64,000 bases of DNA, from the NCBI RefSeq assembly GCF_014638845.1, contig NZ_BMFP01000005.1, positions 218,316 to 282,315 of the forward strand, given 5' to 3'. Both the position numbers and the translations under genes were made by a program. The notes under the pieces were generated by a model. That model searched no databases, was not told where the DNA came from, and was given only the letters and a program-made list of their open reading frames with translations. This document shows, piece after piece, positions 18,351 to 26,935 of this stretch. Positions within the stretch are counted from its first letter, which is position 1; every line of letters starts with the position of its first letter. The DNA is from Pontibacter amylolyticus (GTDB lineage Bacteria > Bacteroidota > Bacteroidia > Cytophagales > Hymenobacteraceae).

Positions 18351-18478
18351 GATGATGGTGAAACAACTGGTCCTGGCAAAAGTTTTATGGCAGTCTACAC
18401 AACAGATAGCTATACGGCCAAGCAACGTCCTCTGTCTACCTCCGACAGGAAATATTGTCGTCAGTGGTTTGGCGGCAC

Positions 18479-18513
18479 AAAAAAAAAAGAGACCTCCTTT
18501 GGTGGGAGGCCTC
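18479..18513 (-). terminator. hairpin terminator of the MFS transporter gene
   Basis: On the minus strand GAGGCCTCC pairs with GGAGGTCTC (one G-U pair) and is followed by ten T (complement of the A run 18479-18488). Confidence 0.85.
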
Positions 18514-18560
18514 TACCTTATGTAGTAGGTATAAGCTATACCTGCTAAACGATAACCCAT

Positions 18561-19730
18561 TTACTTTTTCTGGTCTTTCACTACCAAATTGAGGTATAGG
18601 AACCCGAGCAGGGCAAAGGCCCCGCCTGTCCAGAACACCAGGCTGAACCTGGAGGGGTCGTTGGCATAGATCCAGCCGGAAGCCAGTGCGCCGAAACCTA
18701 TACCTGCCTCCATAGCGATGTACATGGTGGCCATCGCTCGGCCGCGGCGCTCCGGGTGACTCAGGTCGATGGTCCAAGCGAAGACTGTGGGGGAGTTCAT
18801 GCCCACCGCCACACCAAACACAGCCGCAGCCAGCAACAGTTCGGTAGCCGTGTCCGCCCAACCGATCAGCCCCATCGCCACGACCAACAGCCCCGAGCTG
18901 ACCTTGAGCACCCGGATACGGCCGAACTTATCGGAGGCCCGGCCGGCCAGAAAACGGATCGCCAGCGAGGAAAGCGTGAAACTGGTAAAGAAGAGGCCTT
19001 TGTTCTGAATGCCCAGGTGCTCACTGAAATCGGGAATGATCGTGAGGATGATGCCGAAGGAAACCACCGTGAGCATCATGACAATGGAAGGGTTGAGCAC
19101 ACGGGGCTCGAAGATCTCCCTGCGGGAAATTCTGAGCAGTCCCATCCGGAAGCGGTTTGGGTTGTCCAGCGTTTCGCGCATGCGGGCCACCACGGCCACC
19201 GACAAGAAGGCAGCGGCGGAAGAGGAATAGAACATGGCTTCCAGCGAGAAGCTGTTGGCAATAGAGGCGCCCATGGCCGGACCCGCCGCCATACCCAGAC
19301 TGCCGGCCAAACCCAATAGTCCGGTCGCCTCGCCCCTGCGCTCCATCGGGATGATGTCGGCCACGTACGCGGCCGTACCGGTAGGCGTAAACCCGGTCGA
19401 GAAGCCGTGCACCAGACGCAGCAGCAGAAAGGCCGCCACACTGCCGGTAATAGGGTATAGGAAGCCGCACAGGATACAGACCGTCCCCCCGATCAGCATA
19501 ACAGGTATACGTCCCATCTTGTCGGCCAACTGTCCGCTGAAGGGACGCGACAGGCCAGCCGTTAGGGTGAAAAGGGAAATGATCAGCCCTTTGTACTCAG
19601 CGCCGCCCAGCTGTGTGATGTAGTTGGGCAGCTCCGGAATGATCATGTTGAAGCTTGCAAAGAAAAGAAAGGAGCTCAGGCACAGCAATCCAAATTGAAG
19701 TCCATACACACGCGTTTTCAGCTCGGCCAT
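18561..19730 (-). CDS. MFS transporter
   Basis: The 389-residue protein has about 12 hydrophobic segments and major facilitator signatures: the loop 2-3 motif GQLADKMGRIPVM, its repeat in the second half (GRASDKFGRIRVL), and GFSTGFTPTGTAAYVAD in segment 4, with ERRGEATG after it. The pattern resembles drug/metabolite exporters of the YfcJ/YhhS-like group, but the substrate cannot be read from sequence. It stands as a single gene with its own terminator and is not obviously tied to the cysteine genes downstream. Confidence 0.9.
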   Translation of the reverse strand: MAELKTRVYGLQFGLLCLSSFLFFASFNMIIPELPNYITQLGGAEYKGLIISLFTLTAGLSRPFSGQLADKMGRIPVMLIGGTVCILCGFLYPITGSVAAFLLLRLVHGFSTGFTPTGTAAYVADIIPMERRGEATGLLGLAGSLGMAAGPAMGASIANSFSLEAMFYSSSAAAFLSVAVVARMRETLDNPNRFRMGLLRISRREIFEPRVLNPSIVMMLTVVSFGIILTIIPDFSEHLGIQNKGLFFTSFTLSSLAIRFLAGRASDKFGRIRVLKVSSGLLVVAMGLIGWADTATELLLAAAVFGVAVGMNSPTVFAWTIDLSHPERRGRAMATMYIAMEAGIGFGALASGWIYANDPSRFSLVFWTGGAFALLGFLYLNLVVKDQKK

Positions 19731-19851
19731 AGTCAGATTAAAGCCGCAAGTTCCGAAAACAATTGTTTCAAAGCTATAACTCTGGAGACATGCCTTTATG
19801 TAATTTAGTTGCTGAAGTGCTTATACCTGGTGGTCGGGCGTGATCTCACCT

Positions 19852-19878
19852 AAAAAAATAAGCAGCCTCGGGGGCTGC
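19852..19878 (-). terminator. hairpin terminator of the small exported-protein gene
   Basis: GCAGCC (19862-19867) pairs with GGCTGC (19873-19878); on the minus strand the hairpin is followed by a T-rich run. Confidence 0.6.
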
Positions 19879-19910
19879 CTTCGATATGCTATGGGAAGTA
19901 GACTAGTGAA

Positions 19911-20147
19911 TTAGTCGAAGACAGGGCAGCTGCCTTTTTTGTAGCGCTTCTTTTTTACCAGGCCATCTTTTTGGTAGGCCGAAGACTTAAACGAAAAATA
20001 CGCAGCTGTTTTGCTGCCGGATGCCACCTGTTTCTTTGCCCCGGTCGTTTTCTCATACCTGTCAGACTTCAGGTCAGCTTTGGCGAAGCTGGCAAATGAG
20101 AAAAGCATCAAGGCACTGATTAAAGCTGCATAGAATCTTAATTTCAT
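19911..20147 (-). CDS. small exported basic protein of unknown function
   Basis: The 78-residue product has a clear signal peptide (MKLRFYAALISALMLFSFASFAKA) given here only in outline: a basic start, a 15-residue hydrophobic core and an AKA cleavage site. The mature part of about 54 residues is rich in Lys, Ser and Tyr with one Cys near the end (GSCPVFD). No domain is recognised. A terminator follows and an AT-rich region precedes it, so it is probably a single-gene transcript acting in the periplasm. Confidence 0.7.
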   Translation of the reverse strand: MKLRFYAALISALMLFSFASFAKADLKSDRYEKTTGAKKQVASGSKTAAYFSFKSSAYQKDGLVKKKRYKKGSCPVFD

Positions 20148-20407
20148 TAGCTGATTGTTTAAGGTGAGAGAAGATTATTCATTGCAATATTAAAATAAAA
20201 ATATATATTAAAAAATTAATTAATCATATTTTTTAAATACATATTGCTAAAATATCGTCTCTGGCCCCGCTGCCAACAAAGGAAAGCAGTGTGGTAACGG
20301 TCTGAATGGTCGCCAGGCTTACTTGAAACAGGAAAATTTGAAAGGAGAAAAAGCGCTATCGCTGGCTTGGAATAGCCGCTGAGTGCACCAGATAAAAGAC
20401 AGGGTAC

Positions 20408-20908
20408 TTACAAACCTGTGGCAGGGCCAGGCACATTGAACCGGACGCCATTGACGGTTATATTGTGCTCCAGCGCGGCCATCTGCAGGCCCAACGCCAC
20501 CTGACTAGCCTTGTTGTGACTCTCGATACCAGTCAGAAGCAGTGATCGCTGGTGACCGCCCCTTAAGTCGAACAGCACACAGTGGTCGCTAAAATGTATG
20601 GCTGCGATGCCGCTCCAGTCCAGGCTGTATGCCCTGCCGTAAAAGTTAAGCCTGTAAGAGACCCTGTCAGGTGATATATCCACAAAGGCATCTTTGAGCG
20701 GAATCTTGTCTGTGCTGAGTGCCAGCAGGTATAGGCCCACCAGAACGATTACGACGGCTGCCATTCCCCATAGCCAACGCGCATCCTGCCGTAGTACAAG
20801 ATTGTAAAGTAGCGCTGCTCCTCCCCCGCTGGCCATAAACAACCCCAACCAAAGCAGCCGGTCTTTGATCCTACGCAATTGTCGAGCTGTATAAAGACTG
20901 ATGTACAT
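20408..20908 (-). CDS. membrane-anchored PH-like protein, paralogue A
   Basis: The 166-residue protein starts with a short amphipathic stretch (LYTARQLRRIKDRLL), then two membrane helices (about residues 18-37 and 45-65), then a soluble part of about 100 residues predicted to be beta-rich, resembling bacterial PH-like domains (IPLKDAFVDISPDRVSYRL, HCVLFDLRGG). It shares this layout and key phrases (LKDA, YRL, W..I, VFDL/LFDL) with the genes at 21253 and 21752. Function unknown. It is separated from paralogue B by a 344-bp AT-rich gap, so it is probably transcribed on its own. Confidence 0.75.
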   Translation of the reverse strand: MYISLYTARQLRRIKDRLLWLGLFMASGGGAALLYNLVLRQDARWLWGMAAVVIVLVGLYLLALSTDKIPLKDAFVDISPDRVSYRLNFYGRAYSLDWSGIAAIHFSDHCVLFDLRGGHQRSLLLTGIESHNKASQVALGLQMAALEHNITVNGVRFNVPGPATGL

Positions 20909-21252
20909 GGAAACTGTATTGAATAAAAGGCCTACAGCAAGACGAACCTAACAGGCAGCAACGAAAAATATTAAAAAATTATATAATAATAATCACAAAT
21001 TGCATCAATCTAAAATACGGCCGCCTTATATAATAGGTTGGTTTTAATAAAAATTAATTAAATACAATTTATTAGAAGTTGAATTGAATGGTGTAAGCAA
21101 GAATTTGTTCAGGTTTGGGAGTCAAGTAGTCAGGTATGGCTGGCACAGGTTTAGGGATGAGAACTTTTGAGGGGACTCAGGGAAGAAAGAAAGGCCTGTT
21201 CCAGCAGGTATAGTAGTAGTAGGCTTCTATGCGGACGGAGAGGAAATAAAAG
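20909..21252. other. AT-rich gap between membrane-protein paralogues
   Basis: The left two thirds are very AT-rich and may hold a promoter for paralogue A. The right part is GC-richer and has an open frame antisense to paralogue B that I do not support. No hairpin or RNA gene was recognised. Confidence 0.5.
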
Positions 21253-21747
21253 CTACGATCTGATGCGCTGTGCGCTTACAGGCACCTGGTTTACTTCTAC
21301 CTGCTGCTGTATAGCAGCTAGCTGCACACTGACACTCACGTGGTTTGCAATTCCGGGGCTCTGGATATGCCCTAGCCGCATGATTTTCTGTTTGCTGTCT
21401 TTGAGGTCAAACACCAGGGTATGTTCAGTCGCCTGTATGCTGTCAATGGAATCCCAATAGATCGTGTGCTCAGGTCCATACAAGGTGAGGCGGTAGGCGA
21501 TGCGCTCCGGCGTCATGGAAAAGTAAGCGTCCTTCAATTGAATATAGCCAGCTCCCACGGCAAAACCCAATGCACCCACTGCACCTACTAGCAAGGCGCC
21601 GCTTGCCCAAACCCACCGGATCTCTTCGCGGGCAATAAACTCAACGATCAGGGCAGAGAGACCACCGCAGAATAGCAGGATGCCTGTCCAGAGCAGTATC
21701 TGCTTCGTTCTTTTAAGCTCTTTGTGTGGGTAGAGGTTTACATACAT
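21253..21747 (-). CDS. membrane-anchored PH-like protein, paralogue B
   Basis: The 164-residue protein has the same plan as paralogue A: an N-terminal amphipathic segment (LYPHKELKRTKQILL), two membrane helices, and a beta-rich soluble domain (YIQLKDAYFSMTPERIAYRL, HTLVFDLKDS). The sequence match to A is clear along the whole length, which points to local duplication. It begins four bases after paralogue C ends, so B and C form a transcript. No catalytic motif is visible; sensing or scaffolding at the inner membrane is a guess. Confidence 0.78.
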   Translation of the reverse strand: MYVNLYPHKELKRTKQILLWTGILLFCGGLSALIVEFIAREEIRWVWASGALLVGAVGALGFAVGAGYIQLKDAYFSMTPERIAYRLTLYGPEHTIYWDSIDSIQATEHTLVFDLKDSKQKIMRLGHIQSPGIANHVSVSVQLAAIQQQVEVNQVPVSAQRIRS

Positions 21748-21751
21748 AGGG

Positions 21752-22246
21752 TTAGTTTTGTGTTATCTCAATCGCTATACCCTTTGCGGCTGCAATCTGC
21801 ACGAGTTCGTCACGGATGCGCTGCAGTTTTTTGGCATGGTTCACCGTATCCAGTGCAACCGCATGCTGTTCTCCGTTCTTGAGCTCAAAACCAAGTGCGT
21901 GATTGCTGATGACCAGGCGCTCGACTTCTTCCCATTCAAAATCGTGCTCCCGCTGCATAAAACCCAGACGGTACCGCACGCCCAGATCCGTTATGCTGAG
22001 ATGGCGCTGGTAATCCGGGTTGTGGTCGAGCCACACAGAGACCATAAAAAGTGAGAAAGGCAACAGGCTGAACAGGTATAGGAAGGTCATGGCGGAGTGA
22101 AAGTCCCGCACAGCGATGAGCTGGTACAAAAGCCAACCATGCAGACCCACAGAAAGCAAGGCAAGTACAAACAGCAGACGCTCCACCTGCGACCGGATGC
22201 CATAGGGTTTGGAAAACAAACGTATGCTAATGCTGGTGTGCTGCAT
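21752..22246 (-). CDS. membrane-anchored PH-like protein, paralogue C
   Basis: The 164-residue protein keeps the layout of A and B (basic segment, two membrane helices, then a PH-like domain with HLSITDLGVRYRL and HALGFELKNGE), but is the most diverged of the three. It is the first gene of a two-gene transcript with paralogue B. The shared core of the three proteins, a hydrophobic hairpin followed by a cytoplasmic beta domain, suggests they may assemble together. No function is known to me. Confidence 0.75.
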   Translation of the reverse strand: MQHTSISIRLFSKPYGIRSQVERLLFVLALLSVGLHGWLLYQLIAVRDFHSAMTFLYLFSLLPFSLFMVSVWLDHNPDYQRHLSITDLGVRYRLGFMQREHDFEWEEVERLVISNHALGFELKNGEQHAVALDTVNHAKKLQRIRDELVQIAAAKGIAIEITQN

Positions 22247-22374
22247 CGTAAAAATATATATTCAAGAATTCAATATACTAAAAATTACAAAGCTGCCAAA
22301 CAAATTGACGGCAAAACATTTTAGCAGGGCTATATTACAGGCATTTAGTATATTGAAGCGCATAAGCCCACACG

Positions 22375-24348
22375 ATGAAAAAAAGCTATACCTTCCTATT
22401 TGCCCTTGCCGCCTTTGCCGCCTGCCGCCAGCAGCCCCAGCAGAGTATGACAGCGACTACCGATACGCCATCGCAGCACATCAACAAGTTTTCGGACGCC
22501 ACTCTGCATGAGCTCTATACCTTGCAGGACGAGCGCAAGACCGCCGAACTCCTCAACTTCCTGAATCACCCGAAACCGCAGTACCGCCGGGAGGCAGCTC
22601 TCGCCTTTGCCTCGGTGCAAGACACGCTGGCCATACCCCAACTGCTGACCTCACTATCAGACACCAGCGCGGCGATCCGGACAGCCGCAGCCTACGCCTT
22701 GGGTCAGATTGGGCACAAGAAAGCCCAGCAAGCCATGATCCGGCATTTGCAGCAAGAGCGGCACGCAGCAGTACAAGCCGAAGCGTTGGAAGCACTCGGC
22801 AAACTGGCTGACAGCAGCGGCCTCGACTTTCTGGTAAACTACCAGGCAGCCAATGCAGCGGCACTGGAAGGCCAAGCCTGGGGCTTGTACCGGGCGGGCT
22901 CACGGCAGATGAGCAGCGCACAGGCTGTAAAACAAGCGGTGCAGTGGCTGACCGAAAGCAAATTGTATGAGGTGCGCCTGGCAGCCGCTCACCAGTTGGC
23001 CCGCACGCCCAAGATCGACTTGTCGCCTTACCGCCAGCAACTCACCACGGTGGTCACATCAGATCCATCGGCGGACGTGCGTATGGCGGTGGCCCAGGCT
23101 TTCGCCAAAGTGAATGCCCGTGATAAAGCCTCGTTGCTCTCCGGTATCGTGCAAAGCGACCCGGATTACCGCGTGCGCCTGAGCGCGATCCGTTCCATGG
23201 CAGGGCTCGAGTTTGAGGAAATTGACAAGGCCATTCTGGCAGGCCTGACCGACCAGAACATCAACACGGCGGTGGCCACGGCAGAATTTCTGCAGGCCAA
23301 CCATGCCGGCGTGGACACCAACACACTCCGCAAAGCCCTTGCGCAGGTAGAGGACGGCCGGGTGCGGGCCGGACTGATCTGGGTGATCTTGCGCAACAGC
23401 CCGGACAAGGCCAAACTGAGTCAGGAGTACCAGCAGCTATACCTGCGCACCGACAACCCTTACGACAAAGCGCACCTGCTCAAGGCCCTCTCCGCCGACT
23501 ACAAAAACTACCAGTTCATCGCCAAAGAAACCTTCGCCGCTTCGCAGCCCGTGATCGGCACCTATGGCATGGAAGCGCTCACCGCCATGCGCCAGCAGGG
23601 AGACTTCCCGAAAGCGCTGGAGCAGGACTTCGCCGACATCTTTAAACAAGGTATAGCCTCCGGCGATGTGTCCCTGGCTGGTTTGGCAGCGGGCGTGATC
23701 CGCAACCCGAAACTCAACTTCCGGGAAGTATACCGCGACTATGCCTTCCTGACCGAGGCGCAGCAGAAACTGGTGCTACCCCGCGACATGGAAACCAATA
23801 TTGAACTACAGAAGACGATCGACTATCTGAGTGGGAAAGAGCAGTCTGAAACCCCGAAAAACCCTTTTACCCACCCCATCGACTGGAAACTGGTGCAGAC
23901 CCTGCACCCGGACCAGCAGGTGGTGATCGAAACCGAAAAAGGCGTGATTACGCTGGAGTTGTTTGTGGAGGACGCCCCGGGCTCGGTGGCTAACTTTGTG
24001 GAGCTGGTGAACAAGCAGTTTTTTGACGGGCTGTACTTCCACCGCGTGGTGCCGAATTTTGTGGCGCAAGGCGGCGACAAGCGCGGCGACGGCTGGGGCA
24101 GCTCCGACTACTCCATCCGCTCTGAGTTCGCTCCGCTCCATTACCGCGAAGGCTATGTAGGCATGGCCTCAGCCGGAAAAGACACTGAGAGCAACCAGTG
24201 GTTCATCACGCACTCTCCCGCCCCGCACCTGGACGGCCGCTATACTATCTTTGCCAAAGTGGTAGAAGGGATGGAGGTGGTGCACCAACTGGAGGTAGGC
24301 GACAAGATCAAACAAGTCAACCTGATCCTGCGAGCTAAAACCCGCTAA
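22375..24348 (+). CDS. HEAT-repeat cyclophilin (peptidylprolyl isomerase) lipoprotein
   Basis: The 657-residue protein begins with a lipoprotein signal (lipobox FAAC, Cys17). About residues 50-480 are HEAT/PBS-type helical repeats (AALAFASVQDTLAIPQLL, AAAYALGQIGHKKAQQAM, VRLSAIRSMAGLE). The C-terminal 150 residues are a cyclophilin-type isomerase: FHRVVPNFVAQGGD contains the catalytic Arg and the Gln, and SNQWFITHSPAPHLDGRYTIF follows in part. It should catalyse proline isomerisation on exported proteins at a membrane face, with the HEAT part binding clients. The divergent gap to the neighbouring membrane gene is 128 bp. A strong terminator follows. Confidence 0.92.
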   Translation: MKKSYTFLFALAAFAACRQQPQQSMTATTDTPSQHINKFSDATLHELYTLQDERKTAELLNFLNHPKPQYRREAALAFASVQDTLAIPQLLTSLSDTSAAIRTAAAYALGQIGHKKAQQAMIRHLQQERHAAVQAEALEALGKLADSSGLDFLVNYQAANAAALEGQAWGLYRAGSRQMSSAQAVKQAVQWLTESKLYEVRLAAAHQLARTPKIDLSPYRQQLTTVVTSDPSADVRMAVAQAFAKVNARDKASLLSGIVQSDPDYRVRLSAIRSMAGLEFEEIDKAILAGLTDQNINTAVATAEFLQANHAGVDTNTLRKALAQVEDGRVRAGLIWVILRNSPDKAKLSQEYQQLYLRTDNPYDKAHLLKALSADYKNYQFIAKETFAASQPVIGTYGMEALTAMRQQGDFPKALEQDFADIFKQGIASGDVSLAGLAAGVIRNPKLNFREVYRDYAFLTEAQQKLVLPRDMETNIELQKTIDYLSGKEQSETPKNPFTHPIDWKLVQTLHPDQQVVIETEKGVITLELFVEDAPGSVANFVELVNKQFFDGLYFHRVVPNFVAQGGDKRGDGWGSSDYSIRSEFAPLHYREGYVGMASAGKDTESNQWFITHSPAPHLDGRYTIFAKVVEGMEVVHQLEVGDKIKQVNLILRAKTR

Positions 24349-24369
24349 GACCGAATCAGACAGGTATAA

Positions 24370-24406
24370 AAAAAGCGGCGGCCTTTATGTAAGGTCGCCG
24401 CTTTTT
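24370..24406. terminator. bidirectional hairpin terminator
   Basis: A 16-bp stem (24370-24385 with 24391-24406, one G-T pair) closes a 5-base loop TATGT, with A and T tracts at its ends, between convergent genes. Confidence 0.85.
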
Positions 24407-24420
24407 CATGAAACGCACTT

Positions 24421-25080
24421 TTAGAATCGTTCCATTGGCTGCTCTTCGATTGGCTGCAGGCGGCCCCATTGCGGGATCAGCTGTTTGAACTCCTGCAGCA
24501 GTGCTTTGCTGCGGTCTTTGCCATACCAGCCGTGCAGCTTCTCTACAAATTCATTGTAAGGCACGTTCCGGGCTTTCATGTCCATGAACAGCTCCTGGGC
24601 GGCTGCCGGCCTTGGTCCCCATGTGCCGATCTCTTCCATCGTTTCAGCGTCAAGCACGATCAGCTTCGGAATGGAGCGGCCCCCGTTGGTCAGGTAGGCG
24701 TCTATCACCTCCGGGTGCTCGTCGCGCAGCAAAAGCTTCACGTCGATCAGCGGCGAGGCATCGGCTATCTTCACGATGGCGGGCACCGTTTGGGCGGCAT
24801 CACCGCACCAGGCCTCCGTCACGATCACCCAGATCATCTTGTTCTGCACGCGCAACATCAGGTCCACTAGCTCGTCGTCCAGCACGGTCGTTTTTTCTAC
24901 GCGGCGCATGCGCTGGGCGTTCATGCGGGTGTATTCTACCATGGCTTCAGAGTGGTCGGTACCTGTGGTTTTGTTCTCGGCCAGCAGTGTGTCCATTAAT
25001 TCCCGGTATTGGGTATAGTTCATGGCCTGCGCCAAGTGCGCACCCGTAATTACTGTATCAGACATCGTCTTGTTAATCAT
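24421..25080 (-). CDS. thioredoxin-family protein with single active-site Cys
   Basis: The 219-residue cytoplasmic protein has a thioredoxin fold centred on VTEAWCGDAAQ (residues about 88-98) with the cis-Pro region GGRSIPKLIVLD. Where thioredoxins have CxxC, this has Cys-Gly-Asp-Ala, so dithiol exchange is not possible and a one-Cys mechanism is expected. The N-terminal 70 residues and C-terminal 50 are helical extensions. The family is common in Bacteroidota, but its role is unclear to me. A second possible start (Met at 25065) lies six codons in. It is a single gene behind a 374-bp gap. Confidence 0.82.
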   Translation of the reverse strand: MINKTMSDTVITGAHLAQAMNYTQYRELMDTLLAENKTTGTDHSEAMVEYTRMNAQRMRRVEKTTVLDDELVDLMLRVQNKMIWVIVTEAWCGDAAQTVPAIVKIADASPLIDVKLLLRDEHPEVIDAYLTNGGRSIPKLIVLDAETMEEIGTWGPRPAAAQELFMDMKARNVPYNEFVEKLHGWYGKDRSKALLQEFKQLIPQWGRLQPIEEQPMERF

Positions 25081-25454
25081 TACTCTTTACTTTAGAATTT
25101 TATCAGAACTATATATTAACAGTTATATGTCCTGATAAGTTCGTTCCCTCCCAAAGACCTGGGAGGACCCTGCTTTATACTACCCTTTTTGCACCAAATT
25201 GTTTACATTTTCTGTCAGGAGCTTCGGAACCGGCCAGGTATAACAAAATATGGATGTTTCCACCTTGTCCTGCCACAAAGTAGTGAACACCAAGGCGCCA
25301 CACGAATTGAACATTATGCAAAGCCTTTACTGGCTATACCTTGATTAAAGTGCCCAGGCTGTAGCTCGCCTGTCTGTCCCGATAAAACCGGGCGTATACC
25401 TATACCTTGGATACTCCAGGAAGAGATCCAATAGCCTGATCTTTAAGGTATAGC
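25081..25454. other. intergenic region rich in GGTATA/TATACC
   Basis: No gene is supported. The hexamer GGTATA/TATACC occurs five times in 374 bases, including two abutting copies at about 25396-25407, against roughly 0.2 expected by chance. No RNA gene or clear promoter was recognised. Confidence 0.6.
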
Positions 25455-26384
25455 TTAGTACTCACCGTACGATTTCTCCCCGGCCTCAATCATGATGGGC
25501 AGGAAGTTCTGGCGGGGAGGCAGCGGGCAGGTAGCGTAGGATACAAAGTCGCAGGGCGGGTTGGATGCCTTGTTGAAGTCGAGTAACGTGGTGCCGTCCG
25601 GCCCGGGCTTATCGGCGTAGAGGTAGCGGCCTGCGCCGTAGGTTTCGAGTCCATTGGTTTTGTCAGCGAAAATAATGAAAAGCTCCTCCCCTTCCAGCAG
25701 CGCGTCCAGTTGGTATTGCTCCCCGTTCAGGGTGAAGATTACCGTACCTGGCGATTCCTGCATGGAAGTTTGCCCCACGATGTTGGTAATGGGGATCTGC
25801 TTTGGCGTGGGGTGCGCTACGAAACTGGCCTGCACACGCCAGTCGGCCTTTACAGGAAAGCGCTTTATCCCTTTGAAATGCACGAGGGCATCATTCTGCA
25901 GGTCGCGAAGCCGTATGCCATACCTGTTGCCTCGCTTGATCACGAACCAGGTAAGCGAACCGTGCGACAGTTTGGGAACGGAATCCATTCCGGAGGTATA
26001 GAGCAGGGCTTCACGCACGGGCGCCCCATTTAGCAGCACATCCACTCCCGGATTGATGCGGGTAGTCACCGTGTCGCCTTTCAGGCTGATCACGCCCGCA
26101 CGGCCCGGAATCCTTCCCTCCGGAAACGTCAGGCTGTTGTCGGGTCCGCTGCCAAATGTGTTGTCTCCTTCCTGCAGCCAGAACAGGCCCGCCAGGGTGA
26201 GCCATCCATCGGGTTCCTTTAGCTTTGCCTCACGCGCCTGGTGCCACTCGTCTACACTGGCCACGTACTCGGGCGTGGTTTCTGCTTGGTTTTTAGCAGA
26301 CTGGTCGATATCGGTGCATCCACTTGTCAGTATCAGGGCGATAAAGAGGAATTGTGAAAGGGTAAAAGATTTTAATCGGAGCAC
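25455..26384 (-). CDS. DUF1684 lipoprotein
   Basis: The 309-residue protein has a lipoprotein signal (lipobox TSGC, Cys23). The rest is a DUF1684 domain: LKEPDGWLTLAGLFWL at the start, then GRYLYADKPG and the conserved C-terminal block LDFNKASNPPCDFVSY, CPLPPRQNFLP and AGEKSY. DUF1684 proteins are of unknown biochemical function; conserved Cys and aromatic residues in the last block suggest a binding site. It is a single gene, divergent from the sdpR-sdpI operon. Confidence 0.88.
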   Translation of the reverse strand: MLRLKSFTLSQFLFIALILTSGCTDIDQSAKNQAETTPEYVASVDEWHQAREAKLKEPDGWLTLAGLFWLQEGDNTFGSGPDNSLTFPEGRIPGRAGVISLKGDTVTTRINPGVDVLLNGAPVREALLYTSGMDSVPKLSHGSLTWFVIKRGNRYGIRLRDLQNDALVHFKGIKRFPVKADWRVQASFVAHPTPKQIPITNIVGQTSMQESPGTVIFTLNGEQYQLDALLEGEELFIIFADKTNGLETYGAGRYLYADKPGPDGTTLLDFNKASNPPCDFVSYATCPLPPRQNFLPIMIEAGEKSYGEY

Positions 26385-26640
26385 GGTAAATAAACAGGTA
26401 AAATATGTAATTCTGCTAATGTAATAAAAAACCTGACGAAGCCCATACTTTACCAGGCTTAGTTCCGGCAGGACTGGTGATACACGGTCTGAACGAAGCT
26501 AAGAAAAGGCCAGAGGCCCAAGGTATAGCCGTAGCGATCCGTTGGTCTCATCCTCAAAAAGACAATATCCTGGATCACTACTGACTCATTTAAATTTATA
26601 AAGCATAATTATTTACGAAACGTTTTTAACTTTAAGCTAT

Positions 26641-26662
26641 TATTTAGATATTTGTCTAAATA
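26641..26662 (+). promoter_or_regulatory. inverted-repeat operator before sdpR
   Basis: TATTTAGA (26641-26648) and TCTAAATA (26655-26662) form a perfect 8-bp inverted repeat with a 6-base spacer, 13 bases before the GTG start of an ArsR-type repressor. Position and form fit an autoregulatory operator. Confidence 0.6.
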
Positions 26663-26675
26663 CCTAATTTACATT

Positions 26676-26930
26676 GTGAACAAAGTTTTCAAGGCCCTGA
26701 ATGATCAGACGCGGAGGGAGATCCTGAACCTGCTAAAGGAGAAGGATCTGACGGCCGGGGATATTGCGGATGCTTTCCAGATCACCAAACCCAGCATTTC
26801 GCACCACCTCGACATCCTGAGCCAGGCGGAGCTGGTTACCTCTCAGAAGCAGGGACAGTATGTGATTTACTCGCTTAACACAACAGTGCTCGACGACTTA
26901 ATGAAATGGATCATCACACTTAAAGATTAG
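26676..26930 (+). CDS. sdpR: ArsR/SdpR-family autorepressor
   Basis: With GTG at 26676 the protein has 84 residues and begins NKVFKALNDQTRREILNLL, exactly where SdpR homologues begin; the open frame extends eight codons upstream from a TTG, into the operator. The winged helix-turn-helix has DIADAFQITKPSISHHLDIL as recognition part, then a wing (QKQGQYVIYSL). There are no metal-binding Cys pairs. In Bacillus, SdpR represses its own operon until its membrane partner SdpI captures it. sdpI follows after five bases, which supports the same arrangement here. The operator described upstream would mediate repression. Confidence 0.9.
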   Translation: MNKVFKALNDQTRREILNLLKEKDLTAGDIADAFQITKPSISHHLDILSQAELVTSQKQGQYVIYSLNTTVLDDLMKWIITLKD

Positions 26931-26935
26931 ACCCT

